A stretch of 64,000 nucleotides of DNA from Candidatus Sumerlaeota bacterium (GTDB lineage Bacteria > Sumerlaeota > Sumerlaeia > MWCT01 > JAUWMI01), in contig JAUWMI010000012.1 in NCBI GenBank assembly GCA_030613245.1, positions 1 through 64,000 on the forward strand, written 5' to 3'. The number at the start of each line of letters is the position of its first letter. Position 1 is the stretch's first letter. The notes beneath the pieces are model-generated. The model did not search any database, was not told the origin of the DNA, and was given only the letters and a program-made list of their open reading frames with translations. Positions 51,149 through 59,482 of the stretch are shown in pieces. A program made the translations under genes and the position numbers.

Positions 51149-52705
51149 ATGGATAAGATCAAGACCGACGTATTGATTATCGGAACCGGAGTAGGTGGCT
51201 GCGCCGCGGCACTTGCTCTAGCAAAGCACAGCGTCGAGGTCATCTTGATCACCAACGCCAGCGATCCCTCGTCATGCAATACCCGGTATGCCCAGGGGGG
51301 GATCATTTACAAAGGGCCTGGGGATTCCGCCCGGCTTCTGGCCAAGGACATCGAAGCAGCTGGCCGCAGCGCCTGTGATAGAGGCGCAGTGCGATTCCTG
51401 GCCTCGCATGGACCTGCCTTGGTGAAAAAAATCCTGATTGACGAGCTGAAAGTACCCTTTGATCGAAAAACTAACAATGCTCTCGATACCACAGAAGAAG
51501 CGGCTCATTCCGTTCCGCGCATCATCCACGTGGCCGACCTCACCGGCAAGGCCATTGAGGAAAGTATGCTCCGCGAAGTCAGCAAGCGCAAAACCATTAA
51601 GCTCGTCACGCAAGCCACTGCCGTGGATTTCCTCACGCTATCGCACCATTCCACCGACCATCGGGATGTGTATAAACCACCAACATGCGTGGGCGCCTAC
51701 GTACTGCTACAGACCGAAGGGAAAGTAATCCCGATTCTGGCCAAGGAAACCATCATTTCAACTGGCGGGCTCGGTGCCCTTTATTTGCACACGACGAATC
51801 CAAAGGGCGCGCGTGGTGATGGCTATGCTATGGCCTATCGCGCAGGGGCTCGGCTAGTGAACCTGGAGTATATTCAATTTCACCCGACTGCGCTGTATCA
51901 TCCTGAAGCAGAGCGGTTCCTGATTTCCGAAAGCATTCGGGGCGAAGGCGGCGTGCTGATCCGCAAGAATGGCCAACCCTTCGTGGAAAAATACCACTCA
52001 CTCGGCTCACTGGCTCCGCGTGATGTGGTTGCCCGGGCAATTCATGAGGAGATGCTAATGTACGACGAGTCATGTGTGTACCTCGACATCACCCACAAAG
52101 CGCCCTCATGGATCAAGAAACGCTTTCCCAATATCTATCGAAAATGCTTGAGTTGCGATATTGACATTACCAAACAGCCTATACCGGTCGTTCCAGCGGC
52201 CCACTACTCCTGCGGAGGCATTGCCGTAAACCTCGTCGGCCAGACCTCTCTCCAGCGCCTCCGCGCAGTGGGCGAAGTAAGCTGCACCGGCATTCACGGG
52301 GCAAACCGCCTGGCCAGTACTTCTTTACTTGAAGCGTTGCTGTGGGGCACCGGTGCTGGCAACCATATTGCTAGATCAATTCAATCCAGTAGATACTCCT
52401 TCCCCAACATTGAAGAGTGGCGTCACGAAAAGGAGGAAGTTGACCCTGCACTCATTCTCCAGGATTGGCTTACCATTAAATACACAATGTGGAATTACGT
52501 TGGCCTGGTGCGGTCCAGCAAGCGCATGAAGAGGGCAAGGCAAATCCTGCGCGAACTTCAGATGGAAGTGGAAGCCTTCTATGAAAAAGCCATGCTGACC
52601 GATGATCTTCTCGGGCTGCGCAATGGTGTGCAGACTGCATTGGCAGTGCTTTTTGCAGCACTGGAAAACCACGAAAGCCTTGGATGCCATTACCTCAAAG
52701 ACTGA
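51149..52705 (+). CDS. nadB: L-aspartate oxidase
   Basis: Encodes 518 residues of the succinate dehydrogenase flavoprotein superfamily. FAD lead: V-L-I-I-G-T-G-V-G-G-C-A-A-A; Q-F-H-P-T-A-L and A-A-H-Y-S-C-G-G-I near the active site; R-A-V-G-E-V-S-C-T-G-I-H-G-A-N-R-L-A-S-T-S-L as in NadB. It oxidises aspartate to iminoaspartate for quinolinate and NAD synthesis. No nadA or nadC in the window. GGATTACG lies before the ATG. Confidence 0.9.
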   Translation: MDKIKTDVLIIGTGVGGCAAALALAKHSVEVILITNASDPSSCNTRYAQGGIIYKGPGDSARLLAKDIEAAGRSACDRGAVRFLASHGPALVKKILIDELKVPFDRKTNNALDTTEEAAHSVPRIIHVADLTGKAIEESMLREVSKRKTIKLVTQATAVDFLTLSHHSTDHRDVYKPPTCVGAYVLLQTEGKVIPILAKETIISTGGLGALYLHTTNPKGARGDGYAMAYRAGARLVNLEYIQFHPTALYHPEAERFLISESIRGEGGVLIRKNGQPFVEKYHSLGSLAPRDVVARAIHEEMLMYDESCVYLDITHKAPSWIKKRFPNIYRKCLSCDIDITKQPIPVVPAAHYSCGGIAVNLVGQTSLQRLRAVGEVSCTGIHGANRLASTSLLEALLWGTGAGNHIARSIQSSRYSFPNIEEWRHEKEEVDPALILQDWLTIKYTMWNYVGLVRSSKRMKRARQILRELQMEVEAFYEKAMLTDDLLGLRNGVQTALAVLFAALENHESLGCHYLKD

Positions 52706-53126
52706 GCTCCTGCTCTCGGCGATGTCCCCTACACAAATCTTTCGATTTTCCCTTCTGAATGTTTGGAAAAGGTTTCGTACGATCTTAATTGACAATCATA
52801 GCGGTTCTATGATGAAATATAATCTTACAGGCTAAGTCTGTAGAGAATTTTTGAAATGTGGCAAGAGAAACGTAACTAAGAAAATAGCTAACATCATATA
52901 ATTCAACAACTTAGCAGTCTCCCTCCATGTTGTCAGATTCGTTGGCAAGATGTTGTTTTTAGAGATTTTTCTGGCATGGAGGAAGGAAAATTTCATGTGA
53001 CATTCGGGAACTTTTGTAATATAAATTACTAGAATTCCATGCGTGCGCCTTATGACCAGCTACGGTCTCGCTTGTAATTGATTTATTGCCTGCGTTTGTG
53101 GCCCTCGTGGATTAGGAGATCGCACC
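52706..53126. other. AT-rich intergenic region before the radical SAM gene
   Basis: 421 bp without a gene. ATCATA and TATGAT form a small hairpin at about 52795-52813. TTGACA (52789) and TATAAT (52818) occur, but 23 bp apart, outside normal promoter spacing. Confidence 0.4.
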
Positions 53127-53129
53127 TTG
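53115..53129 (+). promoter_or_regulatory. Ribosome binding site supporting a TTG start
   Basis: AGGAG at 53115-53119 is 7 bases before TTG at 53127, which keeps the cluster-binding region close to the N-terminus as in CofG. Confidence 0.6.
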
Positions 53130-54176
53130 GCAGTTCAACGCATTACCTACGTCCCAAGCTATTCACTCGTGCTGACCACACTCTGCGCTAATAAGTGTGG
53201 CTATTGTCCTTACCCACATTCGTATATCGAGCCCCTTCCGTCCAAAAAAAGGCTGCTTCGTGAGCTCCATAGGGCAGCTCATAAGGGCGCTTCGCTCATA
53301 AATATCACAGCTGGGGAGGGTATTAGTGCACACCCCGAGATCGTTGAAACCATTGCCTATTATGGACTTAGCGACTACTTGAGCTATCTCTGTTTCGTCA
53401 GTAATTGCATTTCGAGCATCAACACAAGCTACTCCTTATTCCCCGAAATGGACATCGGATTGCTTTCGTATGCGGAATTGAAAATCCTGCGCAAGCATTT
53501 CCTCTCATATAAGCTGCTCCTTGAGTCGGTTGATCCGATGGTACAGGCCAGCGATGCGCATCGGTACGCGCCAGACAAGGAGCCGAAGCGACGGACTGAG
53601 GCTCTCATTAACGCAGGTCGGGTAAGAATCCCCACAACATCAGGGCTGCTTGTTGGAATAGGGGAATCAAAAGGATCACGCAAGCGGTGCCTGGAGACCC
53701 TGGCCGAAATCCATAGCCGATATGGTCATATACAAAGTATTGAAATAAAAAGATTTAGCCCCTATAAACGCACCCCTATGGGGCAGAATCCACCACCATC
53801 ACCTGACGACATGATCGAGACCGTCCACATGGCCAGAACCATCCTGGCGTCCAATATCATAATTCAGGTTTCAGCTCTGGAGAATAGCGATATTGCTCTC
53901 GAACTGGTAAAAGCTGGCGTGCGCGACATCGGCGAATTCCCGTTAAACGATGAAAACGGCCAGTTCGCTCGCTCACAACAGCTACTTCTGCAAATTGAGG
54001 ACGAGCTGGCGCGCCAGGGGTTTCAACTCGAGCAGCGGCTTCCCATATTCCCTCCCTACATTCAAAAAGGCTGGTACCCGTTGGACTTCCGTGATCTCAT
54101 CAAGAAATATTTTCAGAGAAACACACCGGAAACCTTTCTTTCCAAACTTAAGTCAGCCTCCCACGCAGCCCAGTAG
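53127..54176 (+). CDS. CofG-like radical SAM enzyme, without CofH
   Basis: Encodes 349 residues. The radical SAM cluster motif C-A-N-K-C-G-Y-C (C-x3-C-x2-C) follows L-T-T-L-C near residue 20. Later segments agree with CofG (7,8-didemethyl-8-hydroxy-5-deazariboflavin synthase): G-L-L-S-Y-A-E, L-L-L-E-S-V, D-K-E-P-K-R-R, I-P-T-T-S-G-L-L-V-G-I-G-E-S and Y-G-H-I-Q-S-I-E followed by F-S-P-Y-K-R-T-P-M. With CofH, CofG makes the Fo chromophore of coenzyme F420. No cofH is adjacent. An ABC exporter begins 177 bp later. It may be part of Fo synthesis with a distant cofH, or a relative with another task. Confidence 0.8.
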   Translation: MAVQRITYVPSYSLVLTTLCANKCGYCPYPHSYIEPLPSKKRLLRELHRAAHKGASLINITAGEGISAHPEIVETIAYYGLSDYLSYLCFVSNCISSINTSYSLFPEMDIGLLSYAELKILRKHFLSYKLLLESVDPMVQASDAHRYAPDKEPKRRTEALINAGRVRIPTTSGLLVGIGESKGSRKRCLETLAEIHSRYGHIQSIEIKRFSPYKRTPMGQNPPPSPDDMIETVHMARTILASNIIIQVSALENSDIALELVKAGVRDIGEFPLNDENGQFARSQQLLLQIEDELARQGFQLEQRLPIFPPYIQKGWYPLDFRDLIKKYFQRNTPETFLSKLKSASHAAQ

Positions 54177-54352
54177 CAGCCTCTTTTTTATGCGCCTCAG
54201 GCATAGTGCTGGGTCAGCAATGCTTTCCTCAGGAACGAGTAAGAATTCCTCTGCTATTTATCCGGTGAACAATTCCCAATGCGAAAAAAACTTGCTTCAT
54301 GTTGAAGCGAAATATACAAAAGGGCTAAAGCTCAAGAAAGTTAAATCCGTCT

Positions 54353-55066
54353 ATGGAAAAAAAACAGATCATCTTGTCCGTAAAATCGGTGAGCAAGATC
54401 TACCGCATGGGAGAAGTGGATGTGCCCGCGCTGCGGGATGCGACGCTGGATATTTACGACGGTGAGTTTCTAATTATCGTAGGACCCAGCGGCTCGGGTA
54501 AAAGCACTCTTCTGAACCTTATCGGAGGAATGGACAGGCCCACAAGAGGTAGAATAAGCTTTCAAGAGACCGTTCTTTCCGATCTTTCCGATAAAGACCT
54601 TACGCTGTACCGGCGCAATAGGGTGGGATTCATATTTCAGTTCTACAATCTGATTCCTACCCTGACTGCACTCGAAAATGTTCAGGTTGCCATAGAGATC
54701 ACCCAGGACACCCTTGACCCCATGGAATCTCTGACCATGGTAGGATTGCAAGATCGTGCGGATCATTTTCCGGCTCAGTTATCCGGCGGCGAGCAACAGC
54801 GCGTCTCGATCGCCCGTGCACTGTCGGGCAATCCTGATTTTATTTTATGCGATGAACCAACCGGAGCCCTGGACCTGGAAGCAAGCAAGAATATCCTCGG
54901 GCTTCTGGTTGATTTAAACCAAAAGTTAAAAAAAACAGTAGTTCTCATTACCCACAACAGCGCCATTTCCGAGATCGGTCATCGCGTAGCTTTGATTCGT
55001 GACGGCTCGATCCACTCCATCAGAAGTAATGAGCCCCCCAAACCGGTTGAGCAGATATCATGGTAA
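54353..55066 (+). CDS. ABC transporter ATPase (LolD/MacB type)
   Basis: Encodes 237 residues. Walker A G-P-S-G-S-G-K-S-T, Q-loop F-Q-F-Y-N-L-I-P, signature L-S-G-G-E-Q-Q-R, Walker B F-I-L-C-D-E-P-T-G and switch His in I-T-H-N all present. L-I-P-T-L-T-A-L-E-N-V is typical of the LolD, MacB and FtsE group. It powers the FtsX-type permease encoded next, with which it overlaps by seven bases. ATG chosen as the first in frame with the domain start. Confidence 0.95.
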   Translation: MEKKQIILSVKSVSKIYRMGEVDVPALRDATLDIYDGEFLIIVGPSGSGKSTLLNLIGGMDRPTRGRISFQETVLSDLSDKDLTLYRRNRVGFIFQFYNLIPTLTALENVQVAIEITQDTLDPMESLTMVGLQDRADHFPAQLSGGEQQRVSIARALSGNPDFILCDEPTGALDLEASKNILGLLVDLNQKLKKTVVLITHNSAISEIGHRVALIRDGSIHSIRSNEPPKPVEQISW

Positions 55067-57447
55067 ACCGTATTCTACTTCGGAAGCTTCTGCGTGATCT
55101 ACTTCAGCGCAAGTGGTCGCTTGTGTCGCTGTGTCTTATCGTGACTATCGGTATCGGATGCTATATTTCTATGGCCGGCGTTTACCGTGACCTTTCTGGC
55201 TCGAAGAAACGCTATTACCAGAACTACCGGTTTCCCGATTTTATCGTTGACCTAAAACGTGCTCCTGAGTGGGCCGTGGAAGAGGTGGCTTCTTTTCCCA
55301 ATGTGCGGGCCGTGCGTGGGCGGGTGAATTTCTCGACCCTTATTGACTTGCCGGGAAAAGACGAACCGATCTCAGGAGTATCCATCTCCATGCCAGAGAC
55401 AAACACACCTGTCCTTAACGATATTCTCCTCATGTCAGGGACATGGTTTTCCGGAGAAAACGATAAAGAAGTTATTCTTAATGACGCATTTGCGCAGGAA
55501 AACGGCCTTTATCCAGGCAGCAGGATCAAGGCGTTACTCCTGGACAAACAGCATGAGCTGCTGGTGGTCGGGACAGCCAAGTCGCCGGAGTTCGTCTATC
55601 TGATTTCCCCGGGAGGAGGCGAGCTGGCTCCCGATCCTGCACGATTTGGAGTCATGTATCTTACCGAGAGATTTCTGCAGGAATCGTGCGAATTGGAGGG
55701 CGCTTTCAACCAGATCATAGGACTGGCTCACGATAGCTCAAGAACGGCACTCACCGCCACATTCGGCCTAATTAAAGAGAAATTGGATCCGTACGGCGTA
55801 CTCAACACCTCTCTTGCCGAAGATCAACCGTCCGCCCGTTACCTGGCAGACGAACTGACAGGTCTCAAAATCACCTCCACTGTAATGCCATCAATATTCC
55901 TTATCGTTGCTGCGTTGGTGCTGAATGTTATTATGAGCCGCATGGTGGCTCAACAGCGGACAGTCATCGGCACACTCAAAGCCCTGGGTTATTCTTCCGG
56001 ATCAATTACACGTCATTACGTTAGCTACGGAGCCATTATCGGCTTAATCGGTGGACTGGGCGGCATTGCGTTCGGCTACTGGGCGCAGGGCGCATTGGTG
56101 ACGCTTTACCGGGAGTTTTATACCCTGCCCGACTTCGAACCTCATTTTTATTTCGATATATTCCTTATCGGCATGGCTATCAGTCTTGCGTTCGCCGTGC
56201 TGGGAACCCTTAAGGGAGTACACCACGCTGCGTTGCTCGAACCGGCTGAGGCCATGCGCCCGCCTCCACCGGAAAAGGGCGGGAAAGTGCTTCCTGAACG
56301 AATCCCTTTTTTCTGGAGAAGACTGCCGTTTCGCTGGAAAATGATTCTTCGTGCAATCTTCAGGAATCCATTTCGCAGCTCGGTCAACGTACTTGCCAGT
56401 CTGGTAGCCACTGCGCTTATTTTTTCCGCTTTAAGCATGACGGATTCCCTCGACTATCTCATGAGCTACGAGTTCGAAAAAGTGTCTCATCAGGACATCA
56501 CTGTTTCGCTACGCGACCCGAAGGACATTACCACCACGCGGGAAATGCTGTTATTGCCAACCATTTCCGAGACAGAGCCTCAGCTTGCGGTAGCCTGCGA
56601 TCTTAAAAACGGGCCTTATCAAAAGCGGGTCGGCGTTATGGGCTTGGTTCGGAACAATCGCCTTTACACACCCCTTGACAAAGACGGCAATCCCATTGTG
56701 ATTCCTGAGAGGGGGCTCGTTCTCTCGAAGAAGCTGGCCGAAATACTTAATCTTGCTCCGGGAGACACGGTCACACTCCGCCCCCTCATCGGACTCAGGA
56801 AAGAGGTCTTGTCGCCTATCGTGGGAACCGTTGATACTTTCCTGGGGCTCTCAGCATACGCAAACATTAATTATCTAAGCAACCTGATTGGCGAGGAATG
56901 GGCGGCTAATGTGATTATGGGTAACACCTTTCAAAGAACCTCCGAACGCTCTTTTCTCGATAAACTCAAGCTTCGTCCAACCGTGACCGGAATCAGAGAA
57001 CGGACACGCGCTTTGATCCAGCTTGATGAAACCTTCGGCGAAACCATGGGGACAATGATGTCCATAATGGTATTGTTCGCAGGACTTATTGCTTTCGGAA
57101 GTGTGCTAAACACGACACTGGTATCACTCAGCGAACGTCAAAGAGAGGTTGGGACACTGCGCGTCCTGGGTTACTCTCCGGCCAATATAAGCCGCATCTT
57201 TTCGGGAGAGAGCCTCGTGGTCAATGTCGTAGGGATACTCCTCGGACTGGTATTCGGAATCCTTCTGGCGAAATCGCTCTCTCTCGCATACAGCACGGAG
57301 CTTTACAGGTTTCCGGCAATCGTTTACCCGTGGCGTCTCGTAATGTGCGCCGCCATAATGGTCGTGTTTATCAGCGCAGCTCAGCTGATTATCTACCGGT
57401 TGATTCGCACATTGAAATGGCTGGAAGTACTAAAAATCATGGAATAA
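55060..57447 (+). CDS. ABC transporter permease with two FtsX domains
   Basis: Encodes 795 residues. A transmembrane helix near residue 20, a periplasmic MacB-like domain, then three helices of the first FtsX domain (about 280-400), another helix with a second periplasmic domain (about 440-640) and a second three-helix FtsX domain (about 660-790). This mono-polypeptide double-FtsX layout belongs to the type VII ABC group, which moves lipoproteins, peptides or toxins through mechanotransmission. It is translationally coupled to the ATPase. The adaptor gene follows 430 bp later, interrupted by palindromic elements. Confidence 0.92.
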   Translation: MVNRILLRKLLRDLLQRKWSLVSLCLIVTIGIGCYISMAGVYRDLSGSKKRYYQNYRFPDFIVDLKRAPEWAVEEVASFPNVRAVRGRVNFSTLIDLPGKDEPISGVSISMPETNTPVLNDILLMSGTWFSGENDKEVILNDAFAQENGLYPGSRIKALLLDKQHELLVVGTAKSPEFVYLISPGGGELAPDPARFGVMYLTERFLQESCELEGAFNQIIGLAHDSSRTALTATFGLIKEKLDPYGVLNTSLAEDQPSARYLADELTGLKITSTVMPSIFLIVAALVLNVIMSRMVAQQRTVIGTLKALGYSSGSITRHYVSYGAIIGLIGGLGGIAFGYWAQGALVTLYREFYTLPDFEPHFYFDIFLIGMAISLAFAVLGTLKGVHHAALLEPAEAMRPPPPEKGGKVLPERIPFFWRRLPFRWKMILRAIFRNPFRSSVNVLASLVATALIFSALSMTDSLDYLMSYEFEKVSHQDITVSLRDPKDITTTREMLLLPTISETEPQLAVACDLKNGPYQKRVGVMGLVRNNRLYTPLDKDGNPIVIPERGLVLSKKLAEILNLAPGDTVTLRPLIGLRKEVLSPIVGTVDTFLGLSAYANINYLSNLIGEEWAANVIMGNTFQRTSERSFLDKLKLRPTVTGIRERTRALIQLDETFGETMGTMMSIMVLFAGLIAFGSVLNTTLVSLSERQREVGTLRVLGYSPANISRIFSGESLVVNVVGILLGLVFGILLAKSLSLAYSTELYRFPAIVYPWRLVMCAAIMVVFISAAQLIIYRLIRTLKWLEVLKIME

Positions 57448-57469
57448 GGTATAACAGACTTTTAGACGG

Positions 57470-57771
57470 CTCAAAGTGCCGGTTTTCGATCCCAAGTTAG
57501 AATAGTCTGTTTCCATGAGTAATTCTACGAATTTTCAAGTTCGACTTCATGTAATCATGAAAGGCGGCTCATGTCCGCGGCGGCTTTTTGGAGTGCGGTA
57601 GCGAAACGCAGTGGAGCTACCGCTTTGCCTCTCGTAAGCGCAGCTTACGAAACAGCCCGAAGCTTCGCTTCGGCCCATGAAAGCGCAAGCTCCGCTTACA
57701 CACTCCAAAGGATTCCCAATGAGGTACAAACATTTTAACTTCCAGCCTCATGAATTTTCGGGCACTTTGAG
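57470..57771. repeat. Composite palindromic element, copy C
   Basis: Inner part 57586-57709 has TTGGAGTGCGG and CACACTCCAA ends with hairpins GTAGC / GCTAC, CGTAAGC-GCA-GCTTACG and CCGAAGC / GCTTCGG. An outer inverted pair, CTCAAAGTGCC at 57470-57480 and GGGCACTTTGAG at 57760-57771, matches that of copy B. It lies between the permease and adaptor genes. No reading frame. Confidence 0.75.
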
Positions 57772-57772
57772 T

Positions 57773-57852
57773 TAGACAGGATAACAGGGTTGACCGGATA
57801 AACGTTCTGTGGACTAATCCCATCCTGTATATCTTGTTAATCCTGTCTAAGA
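57773..57852. repeat. Inverted repeat (AGACAGGAT family)
   Basis: AGACAGGATAACAGG on the left and TTGTTAATCCTGTCT on the right pair over most of their length. Such sequences are common intergenic repeats in environmental genomes. Ends 26 bp before the adaptor start. Confidence 0.6.
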
Positions 57853-57877
57853 ATTCGAAATCTTTGGAGAAAAACAA

Positions 57878-59245
57878 ATGAAAAGCAGCAATCAGAGACC
57901 AGAAATCAGAAAATCAAACAGCATTAGTTGGAAAACAGAAATAGCATGCTTCTTCCTTCTGTTTACTGTGGCTTGTATTCTCTTTGGTTGCGGAGGTGGT
58001 GTGGAGGTTGAGGTGGTGTCTCCCTATATAGGCGACATTCATGAATTTTTCACGGAACTGGCGAAGACCCGTCTGGCAAAGACGTATCGCATCACTATGC
58101 CCATTGATGGGCGGATCGAGCGGATCGAGCTTGAGCCGGGAGACGAAGTGACGAAAGGTCAGAGGATTGTCGAATTCGATCTGGTGCCGCTTAGGGAAGC
58201 AGTCGCCGAGGCAGAAGCCGCGGTTGCCGAGTTAGAGGCAAATATCGCGGTCAAAGACGACAACCGGATCGAAGATACAGTGATGATCGAGATGAACGCG
58301 ACAGTCAACGCCACCGCCGAAGCGCTCAAAGCAGCCGATGCCCAGGTCGAGGCAGAGAAAGCCCGTAGCGACCGCGCCGCAAAAGAACTGGAGCGCATGG
58401 AAATATTAGCCGCCGGGCGTACTATCGCACAAAACGAACTTGATGACGCCAAACTTGAAGCGGATACATCACTCATAGAACTCAGAAAACAAGAATTTTA
58501 CCGTGCAGCGCTGAATGCTTTATTTGTAGCGGTTAAGCTTGGCCCCCGTTATGTCAACGAATATCTTGGCCGAGAAAAACTCGAACGTGAAGTTGTAGTC
58601 CATCAATTGGCCCAAGCGCGGTCACGCCTCGCAAGAGCCGAACACCAGTTGAAACTCTCTGCTATCAGGTCGCCCATAGACGGTGTCGTGCTCGAAAAAT
58701 ACGAACAGGGCGACAGGACCCTGCCTGCCGGACATGACCTCCTGCTTTTGGGAAATCTCGACGAGCTTGAGGTCATCGCCGATGTACTCACGCAGGATGC
58801 CTTGCGCCTCTCCCCTGGTTCCCGCGTCAGTCTGAAACCGGCTTCCCGTAGTGAGCCAATCCCCGGGATTGTTAAACGTATCGAACCGGCAGGGTTTACG
58901 AAACTCTCTTCACTAGGAGTGGAGCAACAAAGAGTCAATGTCATCGTTTCTTTCACCGGAGAACACAAAGATCTGAGTGTTGGATATCGCCTTATGGCCA
59001 CGTTCTTTACAGGTTCGAAAGATAATGCCCTTATCATACCGCGCTATAGTGTCCTTCAGGCGCCGGACCAGTCGTTTTATGTGCTTAAAATCGTCAAAGG
59101 AAGAATCCGCAAACAAATCATTGAACTCGGTCTGCGCAGCGATCTCGAACTGGAAGTAATAACGGGGCTTTCGACAGAAGACCTGATCGTCGCCAAACCG
59201 GATACAACCATGAAAGAAGGAATGAAGGCAAAGATGATCCGGTAA
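57878..59245 (+). CDS. Lipoprotein membrane-fusion adaptor (HlyD/RND type)
   Basis: Encodes 455 residues. The hydrophobic start ends in L-F-G-C-G-G-G, a lipobox, so it is probably anchored to the inner membrane. Then a biotinyl-lipoyl-like half (I-D-G-R-I-E-R-I-E-L-E-P-G-D-E-V), a long Ala/Glu-rich coiled-coil hairpin (about 100-235), the second lipoyl half (S-P-I-D-G-V-V-L), a beta-barrel and a membrane-proximal domain. With the ATPase and permease it should form a MacAB-like three-part exporter. An outer-membrane TolC partner is not in the window. GGAG is seen about 9 bases before the ATG. Confidence 0.9.
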   Translation: MKSSNQRPEIRKSNSISWKTEIACFFLLFTVACILFGCGGGVEVEVVSPYIGDIHEFFTELAKTRLAKTYRITMPIDGRIERIELEPGDEVTKGQRIVEFDLVPLREAVAEAEAAVAELEANIAVKDDNRIEDTVMIEMNATVNATAEALKAADAQVEAEKARSDRAAKELERMEILAAGRTIAQNELDDAKLEADTSLIELRKQEFYRAALNALFVAVKLGPRYVNEYLGREKLEREVVVHQLAQARSRLARAEHQLKLSAIRSPIDGVVLEKYEQGDRTLPAGHDLLLLGNLDELEVIADVLTQDALRLSPGSRVSLKPASRSEPIPGIVKRIEPAGFTKLSSLGVEQQRVNVIVSFTGEHKDLSVGYRLMATFFTGSKDNALIIPRYSVLQAPDQSFYVLKIVKGRIRKQIIELGLRSDLELEVITGLSTEDLIVAKPDTTMKEGMKAKMIR

Positions 59246-59482
59246 GTATTAGCCAAGTCGCGCAAGTTCTGCTACACACAGTCGCTGGCACCTCAATCCC
59301 CGCCGCTTCCCCTCTAGCACCCGACTCCCTGTGTCCTTGCTTCAAATCTCCAGCGCCAATGCATGACACAGGAACAATCATCTTCTTGACAACGTCTGGT
59401 CTCACGGGATAGATTGAACTATTATTTAACATTAGCCTGCGTGCGTATTGATAGAAAACTACGGGAGATGGGAAGCGATCGA

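Noticed and set aside
52789-52823. TTGACA and TATAAT before the CofG-like gene as a promoter
   Set aside because: The spacing is 23 bp, well outside the normal 16-18 bp, and an alternative TATGAT is too close at 13 bp.
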